Positions 42,611 to 54,820 of a DNA stretch of 64,000 nucleotides are shown here, piece by piece (the first letter of the stretch is position 1; each line of letters opens with the position of its first letter). The notes beneath the pieces were generated by a model. It had not been told where the DNA came from and ran no database searches. It was given only the letters and a program-made list of their open reading frames with translations. Source of the stretch: Luteolibacter sp. Y139. Its GTDB lineage: Bacteria; Verrucomicrobiota; Verrucomicrobiia; Verrucomicrobiales; Akkermansiaceae. The DNA lies in contig NZ_JBBUKT010000002.1 of assembly GCF_038066715.1 (NCBI RefSeq), positions 744,001 to 808,000 on the forward strand, given 5' to 3'. Position numbers and translations under genes: made by a program.

Positions 42611-43717
42611 ATGAAGGCCCTCCTCTCGGAAATCCGGCGCAATCCGCTGCTGTGGCTTCTGGTCTGCGTGCCTGTGGTCTTTGCCGCTCATTCGATGAAG
42701 CCGGAAGCGCATACGCTGCACTTCCTCCTGTCGCTCGGCGCCATCGTTCCTCTCGCGGCGCTGCTCAGCCACGCGACCGAATCGGTAACTTCGAAAACCG
42801 GTGACGCCGTGGGCGGACTGCTCAATGCCACGCTCGGGAACTTGACCGAGCTGGTCATCGCACTCGCAGCCCTCCGCGCGGGCGAATACCTGCTGGTTAA
42901 GGCTTCGGTCGCCGGCGCGATCGTCGCCAATACACTCTTCATGCTCGGAGCATCCTTCCTGCTCGGTGGCTTGAAGCACCACACGCAGGAATACAACCGC
43001 GTCAGCGCCCGCCTTCAGGCCGGGTTGCTATTCTTGGCCACCATCGCATTGCTGGTGCCATCGGCCATCGTCGAGGCGGACGCAGGCGCAGGCACCGCTG
43101 CGGCGGCCTTCAGCCAGAAATTGAGCGTCGGCCTGTCGATCCTCCTGATCGGTGCCTACGCGCTTGGCATGTTGTTCTCGCTGAAAACCCATCGCGAATT
43201 CTTCGGCACCGCCAGTCACGGTGACGGTGATGGCGAGGAACCATGGCCGATCGGCCTCGCGCTGGGAACCCTGGCGGTAGTCACGATCTTCGTCGCCTTG
43301 GTCAGCGAGGTCTTCGTCGAGTCCGTGCAGGAAGCGGCCAAGACCTTCGGCATGACCCCGGCATTCGTGGGCTTCATCGTCGTCGCCTTGGTCGGCGGCG
43401 CGGCAGAAATGGCCTCGGCCTTTTCCGGCGCTCGGAAAAACCGGCTCGATCTCAGTGTGGGCATCGCTCTCGGCAGTGCCTCGCAGATCGCCCTCTTCGT
43501 GGCTCCGGTGCTGGTGCTGCTGAGCTACATCATCGGGCCCACGCCGATGAGCCTGCAATTCTGGCCCGGTGCGGTGGTCATGATGCTAATTGCTACCCTC
43601 ACCGCCTCACTCGCGACGAATAGCGGACGCTCGGCGTGGTTCGTCGGAGTATTGGTGCTAATGGTATACCTGATCTTCGCCATGACCCTCTACCTGCTGC
43701 CACCGGCCAACGCCTGA
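42611..43717 (+). CDS. Ca2+/H+ antiporter, CaCA family
   Basis: A 368-residue inner-membrane cation exchanger with about ten predicted helices. The two alpha-repeats are clear: NATLGNLTELVIALAAL near residue 75 and GGAAEMASAFSGARKN near residue 260. An acidic cytoplasmic loop follows the sixth helix (GDGDGEE). It is likely a ChaA/CAX-type Ca2+ (or Na+)/H+ antiporter, though cation selectivity is not shown. It is part of the carbohydrate operon by spacing only. Confidence 0.88.
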   Translation: MKALLSEIRRNPLLWLLVCVPVVFAAHSMKPEAHTLHFLLSLGAIVPLAALLSHATESVTSKTGDAVGGLLNATLGNLTELVIALAALRAGEYLLVKASVAGAIVANTLFMLGASFLLGGLKHHTQEYNRVSARLQAGLLFLATIALLVPSAIVEADAGAGTAAAAFSQKLSVGLSILLIGAYALGMLFSLKTHREFFGTASHGDGDGEEPWPIGLALGTLAVVTIFVALVSEVFVESVQEAAKTFGMTPAFVGFIVVALVGGAAEMASAFSGARKNRLDLSVGIALGSASQIALFVAPVLVLLSYIIGPTPMSLQFWPGAVVMMLIATLTASLATNSGRSAWFVGVLVLMVYLIFAMTLYLLPPANA

Positions 43718-43733
43718 AGCGCTCCCACCCACC

Positions 43734-44750
43734 ATGATCCGCACCGTTGTTTTCGACGCCAAGCCCTACGACCGCGAGCCCCTGCACCATGCATCCGCGG
43801 GCATGGACATCGACTGGCGCTTCATGGACTGCCGGCTCACGGCCGAGACGTCCGCCGCAGCCACCGGCGCACAAGCGGTCTGCATCTTCGTGAACGACCA
43901 CGCCGACCGTCCGTGCCTCGAAGCACTGAAGGCACTCGGCGTGAAACACATCGCCTTGCGCTGTGCCGGCTTCAATGGCGTGGATCTCGTCGCCGCCAGG
44001 GACCTCGGTCTCTCAGTGACCCGCGTGCCGGCCTATTCACCCCACGCTGTCGCCGAGCACGCAGTGGCCCTATTGCTCGCGCTCAACCGCAAGATCCCGC
44101 GCGCGAACAACCGCGTGCACGATCTCAACTTCTCGCTCAATGGCCTCGTCGGCTTCGACCTGCACGGCAAGACAGCCGGCATCGTCGGCACCGGCAAGAT
44201 CGGCCGCATCACCGCACAGATCCTCCGTGGCTTCGGCATGCGCGTGCTGGCCTACGATCCCTACCCTTCGCCTGACTGGGCCGTCGAGCATGGCATCGAG
44301 TATTCCGATCCTCGGACTTTGGCGACGGAGTCCGAGGTGATCTCGCTGCACACGCCTCTGACCCCGGAAACGCACCACATCATCCGCAAGGAGACGCTGG
44401 AGCTGATGAAGCCCGGCACCATCCTGATCAATGTGAGCCGCGGTGCCCTGATCGACACACGCGCCTTGATCGAGGCATTGAAGGCGGGACGCCTCGGCGG
44501 CGTCGCGCTCGATGTCTATGAGGAAGAGGAGGGCGTCTTCTTCGAGGACCTCTCCGGCCAGATCCTCCAGGACGATGACCTCGCCCGCCTGCTGACTTTC
44601 CCGAATGTCCTGATCACCGCACACCAGGCCTTTCTAACAAAGGAAGCACTGTCGGAAATCGCGCGCGTCACTGTGGCCAATCTCACCGCCGGTGCCGAAG
44701 GGCGGCCCTTCCTGCCGGAGACCGCCTTGGTCGATCTTTCATCGCCATGA
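43734..44750 (+). CDS. D-2-hydroxyacid dehydrogenase, probable D-lactate dehydrogenase
   Basis: A 338-residue NAD-dependent dehydrogenase. The NAD loop GTGKIG is at 152-157, the substrate Arg is R236 in NVSRG, the YEEE segment near 262 supplies the acidic partner, and the proton donor is H297 in TAHQA. The size and C-terminal LTAGAEGRPF match fermentative D-lactate dehydrogenases (LdhA-type), which regenerate NAD+ from pyruvate. The stop overlaps glgX (ATGA), which ties fermentation to glycogen use. Confidence 0.9.
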   Translation: MIRTVVFDAKPYDREPLHHASAGMDIDWRFMDCRLTAETSAAATGAQAVCIFVNDHADRPCLEALKALGVKHIALRCAGFNGVDLVAARDLGLSVTRVPAYSPHAVAEHAVALLLALNRKIPRANNRVHDLNFSLNGLVGFDLHGKTAGIVGTGKIGRITAQILRGFGMRVLAYDPYPSPDWAVEHGIEYSDPRTLATESEVISLHTPLTPETHHIIRKETLELMKPGTILINVSRGALIDTRALIEALKAGRLGGVALDVYEEEEGVFFEDLSGQILQDDDLARLLTFPNVLITAHQAFLTKEALSEIARVTVANLTAGAEGRPFLPETALVDLSSP

Positions 44751-46864
44751 GCGTGCAACGGTCAGCACCCGCAGTTGCTCCGGTGTGGCCGGGCCGGCCA
44801 TCGCCGCTCGGAGCAACATTCGATGGCAAGGGCGTGAATTTCGCGCTGTTCTCCGATCATGCAACCAAGGTCGAGCTATGCTTGTTCGACTCCGCCGATG
44901 CACAGGTCGAGTCACGTCGGATCATGCTGCCGGAAAAGTCCGACCAAGTATGGCACGGCTATGTGCCCGGCGTGCAGCCCGGCCAGATCTACGGCTACCG
45001 CGTCCACGGCCCCCATGATCCTGAACGAGGGCATCTCTTCCAGCCAGCCAAGGTGCTGCTCGACCCCTACGCCAAGTCGATCGCCCGCGATGTACGATGG
45101 ACACCGGAGATCCTCGACGCGGACGGCGATACCGCCGCCTGCGCTCCCCTCGCCCGCGTCATCGACACATCCTTCGCGTGGCCCGATGACCCACCACTCC
45201 GCACACCATGGCACCAGACCGTGGTCTATGAGCTGCACGTGAAGGGATTCACCAAGCAGCACCCGGACATCCCGGAGCCCCTGCGCGGCACCTATGCCGG
45301 CCTCGCGTCACCCGCAGCGACTTCCTATCTGAAGGCGCTCGGCATCACTGCGGTGGAACTCCTGCCCGTCCACTACCACGTCGACGAACCGCATCTGGTG
45401 AAATCCGGCCGGACGAATTATTGGGGCTACAATACCCTCGGTTACTTCGCACCCGACCCGCGCTATGCCGCCAGCGGCCCGGATGGCGCCGTGGCCGAGT
45501 TCCAAGAAATGGTCCGCTCACTTCACGCCGCAGGCATCGAGGTGATCCTCGACGTCGTCTATAACCACACGGCCGAAGGCGATCACCACGGACCGATGCT
45601 CTCATTCCGCGGCATCGACAATGCCGCCTATTATCGGCTGAAGGACGACCGCACGCGCTACCTCGATTTCACCGGCTGCGGAAATTCACTGAACGTCGCC
45701 CACCCGCGCACGCTTCAGCTCATCATGGACTCACTGCGCCACTGGGTACTGGAGATGCATGTCGATGGCTTCCGCTTCGATCTCGCCAGTGCCTTGGCGC
45801 GCGAGCTGTGGGAAGTCGATCGCCTCGGTGCCTTCTTCGACATCATTCACCAGGACCCGGTGCTCTCGCAGGTCAAACTCATCGCCGAGCCATGGGACCT
45901 CGGGCCGAATGGCTATCAGGTCGGAAATTTCCCCGTGCTGTGGAGCGAGTGGAATGGCAAGTATCGCGACTGCGTTCGGCGCTTCTGGACCGGCCGCGGC
46001 GGCTCGGTCGGCGAGTTCGCCACCCGCCTTGCCGGCAGCAGCGATCTCTACGCGCACAATGGCCGCCGACCGCATGCCAGCCTGAACTTCATCACCGCCC
46101 ACGACGGCTTCACGCTCCGCGACCTGGTCAGCTACGATCATAAGCACAACGAGGCCAACGGCGAAGACAACCGCGACGGCAACAACCAGAACGACAGCTG
46201 GAACTGCGGCACCGAAGGCCCCACCGACGACCCCGAAATCAACACCCTCCGCCAACGCCAGCAACGGAACCTGCTTGCCACCCTGATCCTCTCGCAGGGG
46301 GTGCCGATGCTACTCGCCGGCGACGAATTCGGCCGCATTCAGCAGGGCAACAACAACCCCTACTGCCAGGACTCGTCACTGGTGTGGCTTGATTGGAAGC
46401 ACAGCCCCTCCCAACTCGAATTGCTCGCCTTCACCAGGAGGCTGCTGCAACTCCGCCGCGAGCAACCGGTCTTCCGTCGTCGCCGCTTCTTCCTCGGCCG
46501 CGCGATTCACGGCGAAGAGATCAAGGACCTCCACTGGCTCAAGCCCGATGGCCACGAGATGACCGATCATGACTGGCACGCCGGTCATGCCCACTGCCTT
46601 TGCATGGCGCTACCCGGCGACCAGATCGAGGAAACCGGTGAACAGGGAGATCGCATCACCGGCGACACCTTTGCCATCCTCTTCAATGCTCATGATGAGG
46701 AAGTGCCGTTCCAACTGGGAGAACGCGACCGCAAGGTCGAGTGGCAAGTCGAGTTCGACACCGCCGACCCGGAGGCAATCGGCCGACGTATCGCCCATCT
46801 CGCCACCTATCCCCTCCACGGCCGTTCCCTGGTCCTGCTGCGGGCCATGCCGTCCGCTCCGTGA
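44747..46864 (+). CDS. glgX: Glycogen debranching enzyme
   Basis: A 705-residue GH13 debranching enzyme with an N-terminal CBM48-like region (GATFDGKGVNFALFS). Catalytic residues are D345 (nucleophile, FRFDLAS), E381 (acid, AEPWDLG) and an Asp in TAHDGFT. DVVYNHTAEG starts at D269. It hydrolyses alpha-1,6 branch points in glycogen limit dextrins, working with phosphorylase 34 bp downstream. It lacks a signal peptide. The start at 44747 overlaps the dehydrogenase stop. Confidence 0.95.
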   Translation: MSVQRSAPAVAPVWPGRPSPLGATFDGKGVNFALFSDHATKVELCLFDSADAQVESRRIMLPEKSDQVWHGYVPGVQPGQIYGYRVHGPHDPERGHLFQPAKVLLDPYAKSIARDVRWTPEILDADGDTAACAPLARVIDTSFAWPDDPPLRTPWHQTVVYELHVKGFTKQHPDIPEPLRGTYAGLASPAATSYLKALGITAVELLPVHYHVDEPHLVKSGRTNYWGYNTLGYFAPDPRYAASGPDGAVAEFQEMVRSLHAAGIEVILDVVYNHTAEGDHHGPMLSFRGIDNAAYYRLKDDRTRYLDFTGCGNSLNVAHPRTLQLIMDSLRHWVLEMHVDGFRFDLASALARELWEVDRLGAFFDIIHQDPVLSQVKLIAEPWDLGPNGYQVGNFPVLWSEWNGKYRDCVRRFWTGRGGSVGEFATRLAGSSDLYAHNGRRPHASLNFITAHDGFTLRDLVSYDHKHNEANGEDNRDGNNQNDSWNCGTEGPTDDPEINTLRQRQQRNLLATLILSQGVPMLLAGDEFGRIQQGNNNPYCQDSSLVWLDWKHSPSQLELLAFTRRLLQLRREQPVFRRRRFFLGRAIHGEEIKDLHWLKPDGHEMTDHDWHAGHAHCLCMALPGDQIEETGEQGDRITGDTFAILFNAHDEEVPFQLGERDRKVEWQVEFDTADPEAIGRRIAHLATYPLHGRSLVLLRAMPSAP

Positions 46865-46897
46865 AAGGAGCGGCTTCCATCAAACCACCCATCTGCC

Positions 46898-49362
<2,465 letters not shown>

Positions 49363-49366
<4 letters not shown>

Positions 49367-51663
49367 ACGGTGACTTCCTCCGCTCCCGGGTTCCGCTCTT
49401 CGAAGGATTTGAAGAAGCGCGTCTGAACGAAATTGCCGTAGGTTCACGGATCGAGTCCTTCGCTCCCGGCGAAGCGGTGACCTACGCAGGCGAAGTCGTG
49501 CACTCGCTGGGAGTCGTCCTCGAAGGCGAACTCTCGGCATCGGTCACCGGCGACGATGGATCGCCGCGAGCGCTCGGACATCTTGGTGCCGGTGAAACCT
49601 TTGGCGAGATGGCACTGATGAGCGGAGAAGCTGCCCTCGCGGATCTAACAGCCACCACGTCCGTCAAAGTGATGGAAGTGCCGCTCGGCCTGTTTCAATC
49701 GCACGTGATGGCAGAGCCACGGGCGGTGCAGCACATTTCGCGGACCATCGGCGAGCGCTTCCGCATGGTGATGTCGGACCCGGCGAAAGCCGCCGCCGTG
49801 ATGCGCAAGGATGACGTCGACGGACTTCTCGCCCTCAAGGGCGAACGGCCCCAGCGCATCCTCGTGCTGAATTGCGGATCGTCGTCATTAAAATGGAGCC
49901 TCTTCGACACCGGCCAGCCGGGCAACGACGTCCAAGGCCACATTGAACGCATCGGCGACAATGGCACCCGGCTGGTCCAGCATGGCCCGCGCTGTGAAGT
50001 GACCCGCAACCTGCCAAAGGGCGGCCACGTCGAAGCCTTCTCCGCGATGATGGAAGCCCTCCTGGATCGCGGCACCGGAGTCATCCCTGAGGCGGCAGCG
50101 ATCGACGTGATCGGTCATCGCGTTGTTCACGGCGGCGAGAAGTTCACCGGCGCGGTCGTCATTGATGAAGGCGTGTTGGCAGCGTTGGATGCCTTGGCTC
50201 CGCTCGCACCACTGCACAATCCCCGCAATACCGCGTGCATCCGCGAGTCACTCCGAGCCTTCCCCACCGCCCCTCAGGTCGCCGTCTTCGATACTGCCTT
50301 CCACTCCACTCTTCCACCGCACGCCTACCTCTACGGGCTACCATACGACTACTACAAGACCAAGGGCATCCGGCGCTTCGGCTTCCACGGCTCCTCGCAC
50401 GGCCACGTGGCACTCGCCGCCGCTCAGTATTTGAAGCGGCGGCCACGTGAACTGAAAATCGTCAGCTGCCATCTCGGCAATGGCGCATCGCTCTGTGCCA
50501 TCGATCACGGTCGTTCGATCGATACCACCATGGGCTTCACGCCCTGCGAAGGCCTGATCATGGGCACCCGCTGCGGTGACCTCGATCCCGGCGTGGCCGC
50601 CTATCTGGAACGCACCGATGGCATTACCGCCGGACAACTGGATGAAGTGCTGAACCGCAAGAGCGGCCTACTCGGGATCTCCGGCGTCTCCAGCGACATG
50701 CGCGAGATCGAAGCCGCTGCCGAAGCGGGGGACGCCCGCGCGCTGATCGCCTTCAAGACATTCTGCTACCGGGTGCGAAAGTCCATCGGCGCGGCCGTCG
50801 CGGCGCTCGGCGGAATCGATGCACTCGTCTTCACCGCAGGCATCGGTCAGGGCAGCGCCGGAGTTCGCGGAGCAGCGGTCCAAGGTTTGCAGTGCATGGG
50901 CATCCAGCTCGATGAGGAACTCAACCGCTCCGTCAATGGCAAAGAGTCCTCCCGCATCTCCCCGGACGGATCACAGGTTGCCGTGCTCGTCTTGCCCACC
51001 GACGAGGAGCGCATGATCGCGCGTGAAACCCTGCGCGCCATCGAACGCGATCACCTCGTCCGCGTCAGCGAAGCATGCCGCACGCAGCCCGTGCCCATCG
51101 AGGTATCCGCTCACCACATCCACCTGACACAAGAGCACGTCGAATCCTTGTTCGGACCCGGCCACCAGCTCACCTGGCACGCTGACCTTTCTCAGCCCGG
51201 ACAATACGCGTGCAAAGAGCAACTCGCCATCGTCGGTCCGAAGGGCCGGATCGACCGCGTCCGGGTGTTAGGTCCCGTGCGCAAGGCAACGCAGGTCGAG
51301 ATTGCGATGACCGAACAATTCAAGCTCGGCATCCACCCACCGATCCGCGAGTCCGGCGATATCAAGGGCTCGCCGGGCTGCACCCTCGAAGGGCCCGTCG
51401 GCAGCGTAACCCTCGAACGCGGCGTGATTTGCGCCATGCGCCACATCCACATGACCCCGGCCGATGCCCTCCGTTACGGCCTGCGCGACAAGGCAACTGT
51501 GCGCATACGGGTCGCAGGTGACCGGGAGGTGATTTTCGGCGACGTGCGGATACGGGTCGACCCGAACTTTGCACTGGCGATGCACATTGACACGGATGAG
51601 GCAAATGCCGCGAACCTGGGAAATGGCGCACAAGGCTTCATTGACGGCATCCAGGATGACTGA
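49363..51663 (+). CDS. cNMP-binding / acetate kinase / PduL fusion
   Basis: A 766-residue protein with three modules. Residues 1-130 form a cyclic-nucleotide-binding beta-roll (GEMALMSGEAALADLTA), but the arginine usually seen in the phosphate-binding loop is replaced. Residues about 165-560 are acetate kinase (LNCGSSSLK with N170; HGSSHGHV; GISGVSSDMRE). From about 575 the C-terminus is PduL-type phosphotransacylase (SAHHIHLT and RHIHMTP). The fusion would carry acetyl-CoA to acetyl-phosphate to acetate plus ATP in one chain, perhaps under nucleotide or small-molecule control. It begins inside the glgP stop. Each domain call is firm; substrate channelling and regulation are inference. Confidence 0.92.
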
Positions 51664-51687
51664 CATGTTCAAGAGTCTAACAAACCC

Positions 51688-54600
51688 ATGAAAGAGCTTG
51701 TGTTCGACGACTTCGCCACCGCGGCGGGCTGGCAGGCCTTCGCCTCGGGAGAAGCCGAAATGAAGATCACCGTGGAAGCCGGCGCGCTGCGACTGGACTT
51801 CGATTTCCACGGCGGCGGTGGCTTCGTGGTTGCGCGGAAGGAATTCCGCAGGACCATGCCCGTCGACTATGCCTTCGCCTTCCGGGTGCGCGGCTCGGCG
51901 CCGAAAAACAAGTTCGAGTTCAAGCTGGCCGACCCGTCGAACCGGAATGTCTGGCGCTGGCAAGAGGACGAGTTCGATTTCCGTGAAGCTCCACGCGAAT
52001 TGAATCTTCACGGCAGCCGCATCGACTTCGCGTGGGGACCGGCTGGTGGCGGTCGGATTGAAAAACTCGGTGCGATCGAATTCGTCCTGAGCGCCGGTCC
52101 GGGCGGCAAGGGCACCGTCTGGATCGACCACTTTCGCTTTCAGGATCGCACCAACCGCCGGAAGCCACGCGTCACCACTTCAAGTTCGGCAGCGGGATCG
52201 AACGCCGCCGGCTTGCTATCGGCACGTCCGAAATGTGAATGGCGGAGCGAACCCTCAGACCAGCAACCATGGCTGGCCGTCGATTTCCATGAACCGCGCG
52301 AGGTTGGAGGCCTGATCATCGATTGGTTGCCCCGCCCCGCAACTCGTGCCTTCGCCGTGGAGGCCTCGGACGATGGCAAGGAATGGCGAGTCCTTCACCG
52401 CGTCACGGACGCCCGCGGCGTTCGCAGCTTCATCCACCTCCCGGTGACCCATTCGCGGTTCCTACGCCTATCCTTTGTGATGCCGCCGCCCGGTTTGAAA
52501 CGCATCGCGATCCAGTCGTTCACGTTCTCGAAAACGTTGATCGATACTTTCCACTCGATCGCCGCGCTCAGCCAGCGCGGCTACTACCCTCGCTATCTGA
52601 CCCGCGAGCAAAGCTACTGGACCTGCGCCGGCAGCCCCGAGGGCCTCACCTGCGCGCTGATCAATGAGGAAGGCATGGTCGAGCCGGACAAGGGCAGCTT
52701 CTCGCTCGAGCCCTTCCTGCATTTGGAAAATGAACTCATCACTTGGGCAGACGCGCGGCGCTCGGTGGACATGGAGCCGGATGGCTTGCCGATTCCCTCG
52801 GCATTCTGGTCGCTGCCGGGCCTGAAGCTCCAGACCACCGCCTTCGCCACCGGCAAAGGCGCGGATTGCGTTCTCTTCGTCCGCTATCGTGTGACGAACT
52901 CCTCAGCGAAAAGCCGGCGCGTGAAGCTGTTCGTGGCGATGCGCCCCTTCCAAGTGAACCCGCCATGGCAGGAATGGAATCAACTCGGCGGCGTCAGCAA
53001 GATCACCCACGTCAAGCGCACCGGCAATGCCGTCTGGGTGAATGGCGACAAGCCAGTGATCCCGCTCAGCGCGCCGTCATCCTTCGGCTGCGCCTCCTTC
53101 GAACAAGGGTCCGTTAGCGAACATCTCGCCGCAGGCACGTTGCCCGAACAACAGGAAGTCCAAGACGACTTCGGTTTTGCATCGGCAGCACTCGGCTTCG
53201 AAATGAAGCTCGCGGCAGGCACTTCGCGTGAAGTCTTCGTGGCGGTGCCCTTTGGTCGCGCGACCAGTGCCGACAAAGTCGCACAAATCGCCGGCCTCAA
53301 CGGTGCCGTCCAGTTCTCCGAGGCGCAGCGCGCCTTGGCTAGCCGTGTCGATCACGTTGAATTCCGCATGCCGGGCGGCAATGCCCGCGACGCCGCCGAA
53401 ACCTTCAAGACCGCCGCCGGGCAAATCCTCATCAACCGCGACGGCCCTGCGTTCCAGCCCGGCCCGCGTCGCTACACCCGCTCGTGGATTCGCGATGGCG
53501 TCATCATGGGTGCAGCGCTACTCCGCACCGGCGAAACCGCCGCCCTAACAGAATTCATCAAGTGGTATGCGCCCTTCCAACGGCCGTCGGGCTTCGTGCC
53601 CTGCTGCGTTGACCGCAATGGACCCGACTGGCTCGTAGAGCACGATAGCCATGGCCAGCTCGTCTACGGCGTGCGCGAGTGCTTTCGCTTCACTCACGAC
53701 CTGGCCTTCTTGCAGGAGATGTGGCCACACGTGAAGAAAGCCGCGCGCTTCATCGAGCGCCTGCGCGCCCGCCGGCTGACACCGGAGTATCAGGCGCCGG
53801 AAAAGCGTGACCGCTATGGTCTGCTTCCGGAGTCGGCTAGCCACGAAGGCTATCTCGCCCACCCGGTACATTCCTATTGGGATGACTTCTGGGCGCTGCG
53901 CGGACTGCTCGATGCCGCGGCCATCGCAAACCTCCTCGGCAAGCGTAAGGACGCGACCGACTTCACGGTTCTCGCCGGTTCACTGCGCGAAACGCTTCGA
54001 GCCTCGATCGTCATGGTTATCGCGGAACGCAAGCTGAACTACATTCCGGGTTCCGTGGAATGGGCGGACTTCGATCCGACTGCGACCTCGAATGCCATCG
54101 CCCTGCTGCAAGCCGCCGATTTCCTGCCGCGCGAACAGCTCGATGCCATGTACGATCTCTTTGTCCACGACTTCCGCCGCAAGCATCGCGGCGAAATGGA
54201 TTGGAACAACTACACCGCCTACGAGATCCGCATCGTCGGCGCGCTCGTCCGCCTTGGAAAGCGCGCGGAAGCGAATGAATTGTTAGACCACTTCCTCGCC
54301 GACCGCCGTCCGCTGCGCTGGAACCAATGGCCCGAGATCTCGTGGCGCGATCCCCGCAGCCCCGGTCACCTCGGCGATGTGCCCCACACGTGGATCTCCG
54401 CCGAATACATGCTGGCCTTCGCGAGCCTCTTCGCCTGGGAGCGCGAGAGCGATGACTCGCTGGTCATCGCCTCCGGAATCTCTCCCCATTGGCTGGCCAA
54501 TCCACGCGGGCTCGCGGTGAAAGGCCTGCACACGTGGCATGGCACCCTTGATCTCACATTGAAGCTCGACCACGAACTGGTGATCGAGCTCTCCGGAAAT

Positions 54601-54795
54601 GTCCGTCCCCCACCGGGCGGCTTCGTCCTGCGCCCCCCCTGCCCTGCCCCGATCCGCTCGGTCACTTCGAATGGCCGCAAGCTCACCGGTTTCGCGCCGG
54701 ACGAGATCACCATCCACGACTTCCCGGCCACCATCGTCATCGGCTTCTCCAAATCACGCACACCTTCACGCAGCCGCGCTCTCAACGGCGTCTGA
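51688..54795 (+). CDS. Six-hairpin glycosidase-like protein with discoidin-type domain
   Basis: A 1035-residue soluble protein. An N-terminal beta-rich part (1-160) is followed by a discoidin/F5-8C-like segment (about 165-275, QPWLAVDFHEPREVGGLIIDW), then a linker and a catalytic-type alpha/alpha region (about 560-960, RSWIRDGVIMGAAL, WLVEHDSHGQLVYG, WNQWPEISWR), as in GH15/GH94-superfamily enzymes. No signal peptide is seen, so it would act in the cytoplasm. It lies 24 bp after the acetate kinase fusion and 25 bp before the GH94 gene. It may hydrolyse or bind oligosaccharides from the same polymer; the substrate is unknown. Confidence 0.75.
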   Translation: MKELVFDDFATAAGWQAFASGEAEMKITVEAGALRLDFDFHGGGGFVVARKEFRRTMPVDYAFAFRVRGSAPKNKFEFKLADPSNRNVWRWQEDEFDFREAPRELNLHGSRIDFAWGPAGGGRIEKLGAIEFVLSAGPGGKGTVWIDHFRFQDRTNRRKPRVTTSSSAAGSNAAGLLSARPKCEWRSEPSDQQPWLAVDFHEPREVGGLIIDWLPRPATRAFAVEASDDGKEWRVLHRVTDARGVRSFIHLPVTHSRFLRLSFVMPPPGLKRIAIQSFTFSKTLIDTFHSIAALSQRGYYPRYLTREQSYWTCAGSPEGLTCALINEEGMVEPDKGSFSLEPFLHLENELITWADARRSVDMEPDGLPIPSAFWSLPGLKLQTTAFATGKGADCVLFVRYRVTNSSAKSRRVKLFVAMRPFQVNPPWQEWNQLGGVSKITHVKRTGNAVWVNGDKPVIPLSAPSSFGCASFEQGSVSEHLAAGTLPEQQEVQDDFGFASAALGFEMKLAAGTSREVFVAVPFGRATSADKVAQIAGLNGAVQFSEAQRALASRVDHVEFRMPGGNARDAAETFKTAAGQILINRDGPAFQPGPRRYTRSWIRDGVIMGAALLRTGETAALTEFIKWYAPFQRPSGFVPCCVDRNGPDWLVEHDSHGQLVYGVRECFRFTHDLAFLQEMWPHVKKAARFIERLRARRLTPEYQAPEKRDRYGLLPESASHEGYLAHPVHSYWDDFWALRGLLDAAAIANLLGKRKDATDFTVLAGSLRETLRASIVMVIAERKLNYIPGSVEWADFDPTATSNAIALLQAADFLPREQLDAMYDLFVHDFRRKHRGEMDWNNYTAYEIRIVGALVRLGKRAEANELLDHFLADRRPLRWNQWPEISWRDPRSPGHLGDVPHTWISAEYMLAFASLFAWERESDDSLVIASGISPHWLANPRGLAVKGLHTWHGTLDLTLKLDHELVIELSGNVRPPPGGFVLRPPCPAPIRSVTSNGRKLTGFAPDEITIHDFPATIVIGFSKSRTPSRSRALNGV

Positions 54796-54820
54796 TCCCT
54801 CTTCCCGCACTCCTCGCAGT

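Noticed and set aside
41372-42982. 536-codon minus-strand frame under phosphofructokinase
   Set aside because: It is a shadow of a strongly conserved gene; high GC keeps the antisense frame open and it shows no family features.
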